This document shows, piece after piece, positions 25,390-33,297 of a stretch of DNA of 64,000 nucleotides. The first letter of the stretch is position 1. Each line of letters starts with the position of its first letter. Below the pieces are notes generated by a model. The model saw only the letters and a program-made list of their open reading frames with translations, was not told where the DNA came from and searched no databases. This DNA comes from Rhizobium leguminosarum (GTDB lineage Bacteria > Pseudomonadota > Alphaproteobacteria > Rhizobiales > Rhizobiaceae): NCBI RefSeq assembly GCF_002953715.1, contig NZ_CP025013.1, positions 620,001-684,000 on the forward strand, read 5' to 3'. The position numbers and the translations under genes are program-made.

Positions 25390-26538
25390 TCAAACCTGAA
25401 CGCGATGTGGGAAAGTCTGCGTCAAGTCCGGGCGATATTCGCGCATGAACGGGTCTGGCGCCACCCGGAGCGACGGATCGTAGACGATGTCGTAGCTGCC
25501 CTGTGGATTCACCCTTGCCACTCTTGGCCACAGATGCGTGTGGTTTGTCAGCCGGTCTATCTTCACCGCACCCTGCGGTGCATCGTACTCGACATCATAG
25601 AGAGCCGGCAGAAGCTGCTCAAGCCCGTCGCCACCGGCGCGCTGCAAAGCCGCCGCATAGAGATAAACCTGGAAATAAGCCGCTTCGGCCGGCGCGGTTG
25701 GCAGCATCTGTAGGCCGTATCGCCGTTGGTAAGCCGAGACGAAGGCACGGGCGCGGGGTGTATCCAGAGAGGCGAAGAAGGGGGCTGCGGTAATATGCCC
25801 CTCGGCCACCTCCGGTCGCATACGGATCACGTCCGCCTCGCTGGTCGATTGGCTTGCGATCGGCATCGTCGCCGCATCGAATCCGGCCTCCTTGAACGCC
25901 GTGTAGAAGGGAATGATACCGTCGCCGACAATCGTCGAATAGATGACATCCGGCTTTGCCGCGCGAATATGCCGGATGATCTTGTCAACGTCCTCGGTTT
26001 TGAGGTTCAGGGGAACATACATCTCGTCCAGCACCTTTCCGCCCACCTGAAGAAACAGGTCACTGATCGTCCGGTTGGATTCATAAGGATAGACGTAGTT
26101 CGACCCCACAAGGAAAACCCGCTTTCCATAATGCTCGGCCAGGAAGTCGACGAGCTGGACGGAGTTCTGGTTGGGGGCTGCACCCGTATAGATGCAGTGA
26201 CGGGAGTATTCGAACCCCTCGTAGAGCGTCGGGTAGAACAGCAGTGCATCACGGGCCTCGACGACGGGCAGAACGGCTTTGCGGGTGCTCGACATATGGC
26301 AACCGAAAACGACCCGGACCCGGTCTTCGTCGCAAAGCTTGACCGCGAGTTCCTTGTAGAGATTGGGCGTCGATTGCGGATCGTAGGCGATGGGTTCGAT
26401 CGCCCGGCCGAGCACGCCGCCCGCCGCGTTGATCTCATCGATCGCCAGCAAGGTCGCCGCCTTTTGGGTTTTTTCCACGGCTCCGGTCACACCCGTTTCG
26501 GAGAACAGCACACCGACCCGCCAGTTTTCTGAATGCAT
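25390..26538 (-). CDS. amiC: AmiC-like cytoplasmic amide sensor, negative regulator of AmiR
   Basis: Periplasmic-binding-protein-like sensor of 382 residues with no signal peptide: it begins MHSENWRVGVLFSETGVTGA, so it stays in the cytoplasm. Motifs match AmiC/UrtA: INAAGGVLGRAIEP, VFGCHMSSTRKAVLPV, YEGFEYSRHCIYTGAAPNQN and FLVGSNYVYPYESNR. The gene ends 12 bases before amiR, as expected for a sensor and partner made together. Upstream lie 23 bases and then a GAAA-capped terminator hairpin. Ligand specificity is unknown. Confidence 0.92.
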   Translation of the reverse strand: MHSENWRVGVLFSETGVTGAVEKTQKAATLLAIDEINAAGGVLGRAIEPIAYDPQSTPNLYKELAVKLCDEDRVRVVFGCHMSSTRKAVLPVVEARDALLFYPTLYEGFEYSRHCIYTGAAPNQNSVQLVDFLAEHYGKRVFLVGSNYVYPYESNRTISDLFLQVGGKVLDEMYVPLNLKTEDVDKIIRHIRAAKPDVIYSTIVGDGIIPFYTAFKEAGFDAATMPIASQSTSEADVIRMRPEVAEGHITAAPFFASLDTPRARAFVSAYQRRYGLQMLPTAPAEAAYFQVYLYAAALQRAGGDGLEQLLPALYDVEYDAPQGAVKIDRLTNHTHLWPRVARVNPQGSYDIVYDPSLRVAPDPFMREYRPDLTQTFPHRVQV

Positions 26539-26550
26539 AATCGCCCACCA

Positions 26551-26588
26551 AAAATAAAAAAGCTCCCGCCCGTTTCCGGTCGAGAGCT
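26551..26588 (-). terminator. leader terminator upstream of amiC
   Basis: On the minus strand AGCTCTCGACCG and CGGGCGGGAGCT pair over 12 positions (one mismatch, one wobble) with a GAAA tetraloop, followed by TTTTTTATTTT. The position 23 bases before the amiC ATG makes it an attenuator rather than an end-of-gene terminator. It gives the amide operon a first antitermination point. Confidence 0.8.
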
Positions 26589-26642
26589 ACCCTGCTCATG
26601 GATTATCAGCGGCCCGTTGAAGCCTGCCAAACTATGATGTCA

Positions 26643-26660
26643 GTTTCCGTGTCCGGAGAC
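26643..26660 (-). promoter_or_regulatory. leader hairpin upstream of the amiC terminator
   Basis: GTCTCCG-GACA-CGGAAAC in the transcript, six of seven positions pairing. It lies 54 bases upstream of the amiC leader terminator, echoing the hairpin-terminator layout before urtA. Its role as an AmiR contact is speculative. Confidence 0.4.
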
Positions 26661-26686
26661 AATAGCGAACGAAAGGCCATGCATGG

Positions 26687-26791
26687 CTATTCGCGTGCAT
26701 CCTCAAGCAGCATCGCAGCACCTTTCATCGCGATCATCGCCGTCGGCGTATTGGTGTTGCAGGAGGTGATCGTCGGCATGATCGACGCATG
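26687..26791 (-). pseudogene. C-terminal remnant of a GMC-family oxidoreductase
   Basis: The minus strand encodes HASIMPTITSCNTNTPTAMI followed by AMKGAAMLLEDARE and TAG. This matches the C-terminal signature of GMC (glucose-methanol-choline) oxidoreductases, in which an Asp-Ala-Ser-x-Met-Pro strand is followed by Asn-Thr-Asn-x-Pro-Thr, holding the active-site Asn. The preceding sequence loses homology within a few codons and no FAD-binding domain is present. It is a leftover from a previous gene at this locus. Confidence 0.7.
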
Positions 26792-27219
26792 ACCGATGCA
26801 GTCGCCTGGAACGATGACGCCTCCACGAAATTTACCGCGGAGAGGTCGGCCTCTTCCAATCGTTTCGACGACCGGGCGGTGGCGCCCGATCCGACAGCTT
26901 CTATCGAAATCAATCTACCTTGCTCCGCTGATTGAAGAACGTCATATCCAATCGTGCACCGAATCACGTTGAGCCGGCACTACCTATCCTGAACCGTTCC
27001 ATCCTCGCCAGTTGTGCCCTTCGACGCGCCCAACACGGAAGCGCTCATACAACTCCTTTTGCTGGATAGCCTTCAACAATCGAGAGGCGGCCGTCATTGG
27101 GTCGTTCTCGAAGAGCCATCGCCTATACAAGTTCACGTGCTATAAGTTTGCATTGTCAGCGAAAAAGAAAAGAACTCGCTGGCGTAAGCGCTCGCCTTGA
27201 ATTTTTACATGGAGATTGC
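26792..27219. other. intergenic region, no intact gene
   Basis: About 430 bases between the GMC remnant and the first HutC-type regulator. A minus-strand 77-codon frame (26734-26967) and a plus-strand 62-codon frame (27012-27200) show no recognisable protein and are probably chance. The last 100 bases are AT-rich and must hold the promoter of the regulator gene. Confidence 0.5.
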
Positions 27220-27930
27220 ATGCTCTCGCAGCCGCAGCCTTTATACGAACAAATCAAACTCCATGTGCTAGAACGAATCGCGGATGGCACATTCCGCCCC
27301 GGCGCGAAAATACCAAGCGAAAACCAGCTTGCCGCCGAGTTGGGATCATCTCGATTGACCGCCCATCGCGCGCTCCGTGAGCTGACCGTCAGCGGTGTGC
27401 TGCAGAGGATTGCCGGCGTTGGAACGTTTGTTGCTCCGCCCAGGGCTTCGTCTACTTTCGTGCTATTGCACAACATTGCGGACGACATACGAAACCGCGG
27501 AGAAGTTCTGTCGATTCGCGTGCACGCCGTCGAGCAGACAAGTGTCGCGCCCGACATTGCGCAGCGAATGGGAACAAGAGCTCGGGTTCCCGTCTTCCAC
27601 TCGCTTATCGTCTACTGTGCAAACGGCAGCCCGGTGCAACTAGAAGACCGATTTGTATCTCCTGGCTTCGCTCCCGGCTATCTCAGCCAGAACTTCACCA
27701 GTTATTCCACGACAGATTATCTTCAGTCGATCGCGCTTCCAACGCGCACGGAGAACGAAATCCAGGCCGTCCTTCCAACCGCCAAAGAAGCACAGCTTCT
27801 GGAACTCAACGAGAGCGATCCTTGCCTTGTTGTCACGAGAAAGACTTGGGTCGGTGATGATGTCACAACATTCACACGTTTCATCCATCCGGGGACCCGC
27901 CATACTTTCATCACTCGAGATAGCCGCTGA
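27220..27930 (+). CDS. GntR-family regulator, HutC subfamily
   Basis: DNA-binding regulator of 236 residues. Residues 1-70 are a GntR winged helix (LYEQIKLHVLERIADG, PGAKIPSENQLAAELGSSR), and residues about 90-232 are a UTRA ligand domain with PVQLEDRFV, the hallmark of HutC proteins. The ATG at 27220 follows GGAGA; an upstream in-frame ATG at 27097 would add an unrelated tail. HutC senses urocanate; here the lyase nearby should give a urocanate-like acrylate, which suggests a ligand. A palindrome before the transporter genes (28161-28184) is the best operator candidate. Confidence 0.92.
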   Translation: MLSQPQPLYEQIKLHVLERIADGTFRPGAKIPSENQLAAELGSSRLTAHRALRELTVSGVLQRIAGVGTFVAPPRASSTFVLLHNIADDIRNRGEVLSIRVHAVEQTSVAPDIAQRMGTRARVPVFHSLIVYCANGSPVQLEDRFVSPGFAPGYLSQNFTSYSTTDYLQSIALPTRTENEIQAVLPTAKEAQLLELNESDPCLVVTRKTWVGDDVTTFTRFIHPGTRHTFITRDSR

Positions 27931-28084
27931 TGACCGGCGCGAAGGCGGAAGCTTTGATCTTGGAATGAGCGCTACTGGCCATCCAAATCCAAGGATCGGT
28001 GCATCGACTGGGGGGACCTGGCGTCCGTGGTAGCGCATTTGATCCAGCCTGTGGCGCGTCTTTAAACGGCCCCATCCTCCAATC

Positions 28085-28099
28085 GCACATTTAATGTGC
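28085..28099. promoter_or_regulatory. palindrome GCACATT-T-AATGTGC
   Basis: Perfect seven-base arms in the 268-base gap between the regulator gene and the betaine transporter operon. It could be a second regulator site or a hairpin after the regulator gene. Not assigned. Confidence 0.35.
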
Positions 28100-28160
28100 A
28101 ATGCAGCATAAAGACTAAAAACTGGTCTTGCCGGGTTGCGCGCCCCTCACTTTTATGTAA

Positions 28161-28184
28161 CCTATATATACAGGTACATATAGG
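28161..28184. promoter_or_regulatory. candidate HutC-type operator
   Basis: CCTATATATACA-GGTACATATAGG: a 24-base imperfect palindrome in which 10 of 12 positions mirror, located 15 bases before the transporter start codon. Its TATATAC core resembles known HutC-type sites. Placement across the promoter/ribosome region suits repression by one of the two HutC-family proteins encoded at the ends of this cluster. Confidence 0.55.
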
Positions 28185-28198
28185 TATGGTGAGCCAGG

Positions 28199-29326
28199 TT
28201 GATCACTTTCGAAAATGTGACGAAGCGCTATCACGGCGATGTTGTTGCGGTGAACGAACTGTCGTTCACGGCGCCGACCGGTAAATTGACGGTGCTTGTC
28301 GGGCCGTCCGGATGCGGCAAGACGACATCGCTGCGCATGATCAATCGTCTCGTGGCTCCGAGCTCGGGAACGATCCGGCTGGGCGACGAGCCGACATCGC
28401 GGATGGACGAAGCGGTGCTTCGTCGTCGGATCGGCTATGTCATTCAGCATGCCGGCCTCTTCCCGCACCGGACGATCATCGACAATGTCGCGACGACCGC
28501 CCGTCTGAACGGCACGCCGAAAAAGCAGGCTCGCGCGATTGCGCTGGAACTGCTCGAGCGTGTCGGTCTCTCGCAGGGCTTTGCGGATCGCTACCCCTGG
28601 CAGCTTTCGGGAGGGCAGCAGCAGCGCGTCGGCGTGGCGCGCGCCTTGGCGTCCAATCCCAAGTTCATGCTGATGGACGAGCCCTTCAGCGCGGTCGATC
28701 CCATCGTCCGCACACAGCTTCAGGACGAGTTCCTGCGTCTTCAGCGAGAAATGGGCAAGACCATCATCATGGTCACCCATGATATCGACGAGGCGCTGAA
28801 GCTCGGCGACCAGGTCGCCGTCCTGCGCGTCGGCGGCGAGCTCGCGCAGATCGCGACGCCGCAGGAGCTGCTGACGAAACCGGCCGATGCCTTCGTCGCC
28901 AATTTCGTCGGCCGCGACCGAGGCTATCGTTTCCTGGGTTTCGTCGGCGCCAATGGACGGCTGGCTGTCAAGACCGAGCCGACCGTGCGCCTCGGCGATG
29001 CGCCGGAAGCAGCGCGAGGTGCCACCAAGGATCGGTGGCTGCTTGTCACCAACGAGCGCGGAGAGCCCCTTGGCTGGACGGAACCGGCAAACCTGCAGGG
29101 GCCGATCCGGATGGGCGACCTCAATCTCAGCGGCACGCTCGCTTCGGCTGACGGCTCGCTACGACAGCTTCTCGACGCGGCTTTGAGCTCGCCCAGCCGC
29201 CGCGGTGTCGTCGTCGACGACAAGGGCCAGCTGATGGGCTCCGTCGGGGTTGCGGATCTGGTTGTGCTGCTCGACGGATCTGAAGATCCGGCGGCTCCGG
29301 TGAAGGGAGCGGACCATGCGATTTGA
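28199..29326 (+). CDS. quaternary-ammonium ABC transporter ATPase, OpuCA/ProV type with CBS domain
   Basis: ATPase of 375 residues for a betaine/choline/carnitine-type importer. Walker A GPSGCGKTT (35-43), signature LSGGQQQR, Walker B FMLMDEPFSAVDP and a C-terminal CBS-like module (RRGVVVDDKGQLMGSVGVADL) are present, the latter typical of OpuA/OpuC ATPases. The frame begins with TTG (28199); no ATG lies near and MITFENVTKRY is the family start. The stop overlaps the first permease gene by 11 bases. Adjacent lyase chemistry points to an aromatic trimethylammonium betaine as substrate. Confidence 0.92.
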   Translation: MITFENVTKRYHGDVVAVNELSFTAPTGKLTVLVGPSGCGKTTSLRMINRLVAPSSGTIRLGDEPTSRMDEAVLRRRIGYVIQHAGLFPHRTIIDNVATTARLNGTPKKQARAIALELLERVGLSQGFADRYPWQLSGGQQQRVGVARALASNPKFMLMDEPFSAVDPIVRTQLQDEFLRLQREMGKTIIMVTHDIDEALKLGDQVAVLRVGGELAQIATPQELLTKPADAFVANFVGRDRGYRFLGFVGANGRLAVKTEPTVRLGDAPEAARGATKDRWLLVTNERGEPLGWTEPANLQGPIRMGDLNLSGTLASADGSLRQLLDAALSSPSRRGVVVDDKGQLMGSVGVADLVVLLDGSEDPAAPVKGADHAI

Positions 29327-29960
29327 CTGGCTGCTGCGTGAGTCCGGGAACATTGCCAACCTGTTCTGGTGGCATGTCGGTCTTTCCGTCATTCCCGTCA
29401 TCGCCGCCCTCATCCTTTCGCTGCCGCTTGGATGGCTGGCGCATAAGAGCGGGCTGTTCAAATCGGCGATCCTTGGCATTGCCGGTCTGCTCTACACCAT
29501 CCCGTCGCTCGCGCTTTTCGTTCTTCTGCCTCTGGTGCTCCACACGAAGATCCTCGATCCGCTCAACGTGGTCGTGGCGCTGACGGTCTACTCCCTTGCC
29601 CTGCTTGTCCGCACCGTCAGCGACGGCCTTGGCGCCGTGCCCCCGGATACGCTGCAGGCCGCGACCGCCATGGGGTATCGGTCTTTACAGCGGTTTTTCC
29701 TGGTCGAGCTGCCGATCGCCGTGCCTGTCATCGCCGCGGGTCTGCGCGTGGCGCTCGTCTCCAATGTCAGTATCGTTTCCGTCGCGGCATTGATCGGGAC
29801 GCCGCAGCTCGGGCTGCTGTTCACGCAAGGTCTTCAGCTTCGGTTCGTCACGCCGCTGGTCGCCGGCATCGTGCTCTGCCTGCTGCTTGCCGTTGTCCTC
29901 GACGGTCTCGTCATCGTGCTCAATCGTTGGCTGACACCCTGGTGGCCGAGAAAGGTATGA
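29316..29960 (+). CDS. OpuCB-type permease of the quaternary-ammonium transporter
   Basis: Inner-membrane permease of 214 residues with about five helices. The pattern GLLYTIPSLALFVLLPLV and the coupling loop DTLQAATAMGYRSLQRFFLV are characteristic of the OpuCB/ProW-like BCCT-ABC group. It starts within the ATPase gene (ATG at 29316) and ends four bases before the second permease. No fused binding domain is present. Confidence 0.92.
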   Translation: MRFDWLLRESGNIANLFWWHVGLSVIPVIAALILSLPLGWLAHKSGLFKSAILGIAGLLYTIPSLALFVLLPLVLHTKILDPLNVVVALTVYSLALLVRTVSDGLGAVPPDTLQAATAMGYRSLQRFFLVELPIAVPVIAAGLRVALVSNVSIVSVAALIGTPQLGLLFTQGLQLRFVTPLVAGIVLCLLLAVVLDGLVIVLNRWLTPWWPRKV

Positions 29961-29964
29961 GGTC

Positions 29965-30690
29965 ATGATCGAATGGTTTCTCAATCCAGCGCAGTGGCAA
30001 GGTTCGGAGGGCATCCTGAATCTTTTGATCCAGCACCTGCAATATAGCTTCATCTCGCTTCTGATCGCGGCGCTCATCGGCCTGCCTGCCGGTCTCTATG
30101 TCGGGCATACCGGCAAGGGGACATTCCTGATTGCCGGTCTTGCGAACGCCACGCGCGCCTTGCCGAGCCTCGGCCTGATTGTGCTGCTGGTCATCCTCGT
30201 CGGGCCGTACTTCAAATCGGACCTGGCCTATCTGATGCCGAGCATCGCTGTCCTGGTGCTGATTGCGGTGCCGCCGATCATGATGGGCGCCTATTCCGGG
30301 ATCACTTCGGTGGATCCGGCGGCCGTTGATGCAGCCAGGGGCATGGGATACCGACCGCTCGCCTTGCTGCTCACTGTCGAGCTTCCCTGTGCATTGCCGC
30401 TGATCTTTTCGGGCTTCCGCAGTGCGGCCTTGCAGGTGATTTCGACAGCGACAATCGCCGCCTACGTCTCGCTTGGTGGCCTTGGCCGGCTCATCATCGA
30501 TGGCCGCGCCCAAAACGACTACGTGCAGATGGCCGCTGGCGCCGTTCTCGTGGGTGTTCTCGCCCTGATCGTCGACCTGTTCTTCGGCCTCGCATCCAGG
30601 ATCGCAGTCTCGCCCGGCTTGACGCGCCGGACTGTGAAAGGCGTCGCCATCCGGCGCCAGCTTGCAAACGAAAAACACCGGAACAGCTAG
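29965..30690 (+). CDS. OpuCD-type permease of the quaternary-ammonium transporter
   Basis: Second permease, 241 residues, again with about five to six helices. TRALPSLGLIVLLVILVGP and VDAARGMGYRPLALLLTVELP are the conserved helix and coupling loop. An extra basic C-terminal tail follows the last helix. Having two different permeases plus a separate soluble binding protein matches the OpuC and OsmU architecture rather than the fused forms. Confidence 0.92.
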   Translation: MIEWFLNPAQWQGSEGILNLLIQHLQYSFISLLIAALIGLPAGLYVGHTGKGTFLIAGLANATRALPSLGLIVLLVILVGPYFKSDLAYLMPSIAVLVLIAVPPIMMGAYSGITSVDPAAVDAARGMGYRPLALLLTVELPCALPLIFSGFRSAALQVISTATIAAYVSLGGLGRLIIDGRAQNDYVQMAAGAVLVGVLALIVDLFFGLASRIAVSPGLTRRTVKGVAIRRQLANEKHRNS

Positions 30691-30698
30691 GAAGAACG

Positions 30699-31616
30699 AT
30701 GATGATAAAGCGAAACATGCTTGCAATCGGCGCTATTGCCATTTCTGCCCTTCTTGCGGTCGCTCCGCTGGCGCGCGCCGAAGACCCCTTATCCTCGAGC
30801 ACGCCACGCTCGGATGCGGATACGATCATCGTCGGATCCGCGGACTTCCCGGAAAGCCAGCTTCTTGCCAAGATCTATGCCCTGGCGCTCGCTGCCAAGG
30901 GCATGAAGGTGGACACGAAGCTCAATATCGGCAGCCGCGAAGTCTACATGCCGGCGCTGCTCGACGGCTCGATCGATCTTCTTCCCGAATATGCCGGCGC
31001 GACGCTGAGCTACCTCGACAAGAGCGCGACCGCGCATGCCCCGAAGGATGTCGTCGAGGCGCTCGGCAAGGTGCTGCCGAAGGGCGTGTCGATGCTGACC
31101 GCATCCGATGCCCAGGATTCGGATGTGCTTGCCGTCACCGAAGAAACCGCCAAGAAATACTCCCTGACATCGATCGAGGATCTGAAGCCGGTTGCCGGGG
31201 AACTCATCCTCGGCGGTCCGCCGGAATGGAAGACGCGCAAGGAAGGCGTCGTCGGGCTGAAGGACGTCTATGGCCTGGTATTCAAGGATTTCAAAACCCT
31301 TGACGTGGCGGGTCCGCTGACCCTTTCGGCTCTGATCAACGGACAGGTTCATGCCGCTGATATGACCTCGACCGATCCGGCGATGAAGGCGAGCAAGCTC
31401 GTCGCGCTGAAGGATACGAAGAACCTGTTCCCGGCGCAGAATATCCTGCCGATCATCGCCACTAGCAAGGTCAGCGACAAGGTCACCGCGACGCTCAATG
31501 CCGTCTCCGCCGCGCTGACGACCGAGGACCTGATCGAGATGAACGGCCGCCTCGCCAATCAGGAAAGCTTCGACACCGTTGCCGGCGATTGGCTGGCGAA
31601 GAACAAGCTGAATTAA
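30699..31616 (+). CDS. substrate-binding protein, OpuCC/ProX/OsmX type
   Basis: Periplasmic receptor of 305 residues with a signal peptide ending ARA (residues 1-27). Motifs of the betaine/choline/carnitine/ergothioneine group are visible: GSADFPESQLLAKIYALAL, NIGSREVYMPALLDGSIDLLPEYAG, and a late NLFPAQNILPI strand. The family cages the trimethylammonium head in aromatic residues. Two bacterial members (EgtU types) bind ergothioneine, which is relevant because the next gene resembles ergothionase. A perfect hairpin follows the stop codon. Confidence 0.9.
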   Translation: MMIKRNMLAIGAIAISALLAVAPLARAEDPLSSSTPRSDADTIIVGSADFPESQLLAKIYALALAAKGMKVDTKLNIGSREVYMPALLDGSIDLLPEYAGATLSYLDKSATAHAPKDVVEALGKVLPKGVSMLTASDAQDSDVLAVTEETAKKYSLTSIEDLKPVAGELILGGPPEWKTRKEGVVGLKDVYGLVFKDFKTLDVAGPLTLSALINGQVHAADMTSTDPAMKASKLVALKDTKNLFPAQNILPIIATSKVSDKVTATLNAVSAALTTEDLIEMNGRLANQESFDTVAGDWLAKNKLN

Positions 31617-31625
31617 TCGATATCA

Positions 31626-31652
31626 CGGCGGCCGAGCCATGTTCGGCCGCCG
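31626..31652 (+). promoter_or_regulatory. intercistronic hairpin after the binding-protein gene
   Basis: Perfect ten-base stem CGGCGGCCGA / TCGGCCGCCG with loop GCCATGT, starting ten bases after the stop codon. No T-run follows, so it is more likely an mRNA-stabilising or partial attenuating element between transporter and enzyme genes. Confidence 0.6.
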
Positions 31653-31730
31653 GCACCTGAATAAAGGGAAGTAGAGAGGCCGCTTGTCTCCAGACGGGGA
31701 AGGCTGGCGCCCGTCCAAGGGAGGGCGGAA

Positions 31731-33281
31731 ATGCCACACAGTAACAAACGTTCACAGAACTTCGCACCCGTTCGGCTCGGCGCGTCGCCGACCACGATCC
31801 AGGATATCGCGGACATCGCCGCCGGAGCAAGAGTGACCCTTTGCCCCGATGCAGTAGACGGCATGAGCAAAGTTCAGAATCTTCTGCTCCAAGCCATTGA
31901 GGCAAACAGGCCGATATATGGCCTGACGACGGGAGTCGGCGACCTCTACACCGTGAAGCTTCAGCCCGAGGATATTTCCCGTGCGCAGCTCAATATGCTA
32001 CTCAGCCACGCGAGCGGCATGGGCACGCCGCTTGATCCGCCGGCCGTGCGCGCCATCATGGCGACGATGATCAAGGCGCTCTTGCAGGGCTGCAGCGGCG
32101 TCAGCGCCGGGCTTGTCGAGACCATGAGCGAGATGCTCAACCGCGGCGTCATTCCCTGGTCGCCTGCGAAAGGTTCGGTCGGCTATCTGATCGCCACCTC
32201 GCATATCGGTCTCGTCATTTTCGGCGAGGGACGCGCCTGGTACGAAGGCGAGCTGCTTTCGGGATGCGAGGCGATGACCCGCGCCGGCATTGCCATCAAG
32301 GCGCCCGGTCCGCGCGAAGGGCATGCGCTGATCAGCGGCACCTATGAAATTACCGGCATCGGTGCACTCGCCGTCCATCAGGCCGAGCAACTGGTCGCGA
32401 TCGCCGATATCGCCGGCGCCATGAGCCTGGAAGCGCTGAAGGGCAACAGCCGGGGCTATGACGAACGCCTGCAGCGGATGCGGCCGCACCCCGGACAGGT
32501 CGCGACGGCAAGCCGGCTGCGAAGCCTGCTGTCGGATAGCGAGGTACTGGCGAAGCATCGCGATCATCGCCTTCAGGATGCGCTCAGCCTGCGCTGCATT
32601 CCGCAGGTTCATGGCGGCGTACGCGACGCGCTCGCCTATTGCCGCGATGTCCTGACCATCGAGATCAATTCGGTCACTGACAATCCGGTTTTCGTCATCG
32701 AAGACGAGGAGCTCGTGCCCTTGCCCGGCGGCAACGGCCATGGTGCGCCGACGGCGCTCGCGCTGGATGTGCTGGCGATCGCCATTGCCCATGTCAGCAC
32801 CATGTCGCAGGCAAGGTCCGACCGCCTGACCAACGGCCATATCAGCGAGCTGCCGCCTTTCCTCATGGGCGCGAGCGGCGCCAATTCCGGCTTCATGATC
32901 CCACCCTATGCGGCGGCGGCCATCGCCGGCGACAATCGCAGCCTTGCGGCACCGGCTTCGGTCCATACGGTGACCACCTGTGCCAGCCAGGAAGACCATG
33001 TGAGCATGGGCGTCTCCGCGGCAATGCAGGCGCGCACAGCGGCCGATAATCTCGCTGATATCCTGACGATCGAGCTCATCTGTGCCGCCCAGGGGCTGGA
33101 ATTTCACCGGCCTTTGCGGCCGGGGAGGGGTACGGGTGCGGCCTATGACGCGATCCGGCAGGTCGTTCCGCCGCGCGACAGCGACCGCGCCATGTATCCG
33201 GAATTGCGGGCCGTCCGCGATCTTATCGACAACGGCACTATCGCCGGGGCCGTCGACCGTGCCCTCGCAGTCAACGTTTAA
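31731..33281 (+). CDS. MIO-less aromatic amino acid lyase homologue, probable ergothionase-type betaine lyase
   Basis: 516 residues with the histidine/phenylalanine ammonia-lyase fold. Family landmarks kept are Tyr63 (IYGLTTG), His93 (LSHASG), Arg288 (SLRC) and Glu421 (QEDHVSM). In genuine lyases GSVG is followed by Ala-Ser-Gly-Asp-Leu, and Ala-Ser-Gly cyclises to the MIO electrophile. Here residues 148-153 read GSVGYL: the tripeptide is deleted and Asp replaced. The usual Asn before GT is Ser202, QDPY is QDAL (282-285) and GNFH is GNGH (334-337). An amine lyase could not work without MIO, but trimethylamine is a good leaving group; ergothionase is the known precedent. Located between a betaine transporter and CoA-linked enzymes. 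Confidence 0.85.
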   Translation: MPHSNKRSQNFAPVRLGASPTTIQDIADIAAGARVTLCPDAVDGMSKVQNLLLQAIEANRPIYGLTTGVGDLYTVKLQPEDISRAQLNMLLSHASGMGTPLDPPAVRAIMATMIKALLQGCSGVSAGLVETMSEMLNRGVIPWSPAKGSVGYLIATSHIGLVIFGEGRAWYEGELLSGCEAMTRAGIAIKAPGPREGHALISGTYEITGIGALAVHQAEQLVAIADIAGAMSLEALKGNSRGYDERLQRMRPHPGQVATASRLRSLLSDSEVLAKHRDHRLQDALSLRCIPQVHGGVRDALAYCRDVLTIEINSVTDNPVFVIEDEELVPLPGGNGHGAPTALALDVLAIAIAHVSTMSQARSDRLTNGHISELPPFLMGASGANSGFMIPPYAAAAIAGDNRSLAAPASVHTVTTCASQEDHVSMGVSAAMQARTAADNLADILTIELICAAQGLEFHRPLRPGRGTGAAYDAIRQVVPPRDSDRAMYPELRAVRDLIDNGTIAGAVDRALAVNV

Positions 33282-33297
33282 GAGCTTGGAGACTTCC

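Noticed and set aside
31731..33281. Plain histidine ammonia-lyase (HutH)
   Set aside because: The overall fold matches, but the MIO tripeptide is deleted and several substrate-site residues are changed; no urocanase, imidazolonepropionase or formimidoylglutamase genes are nearby.
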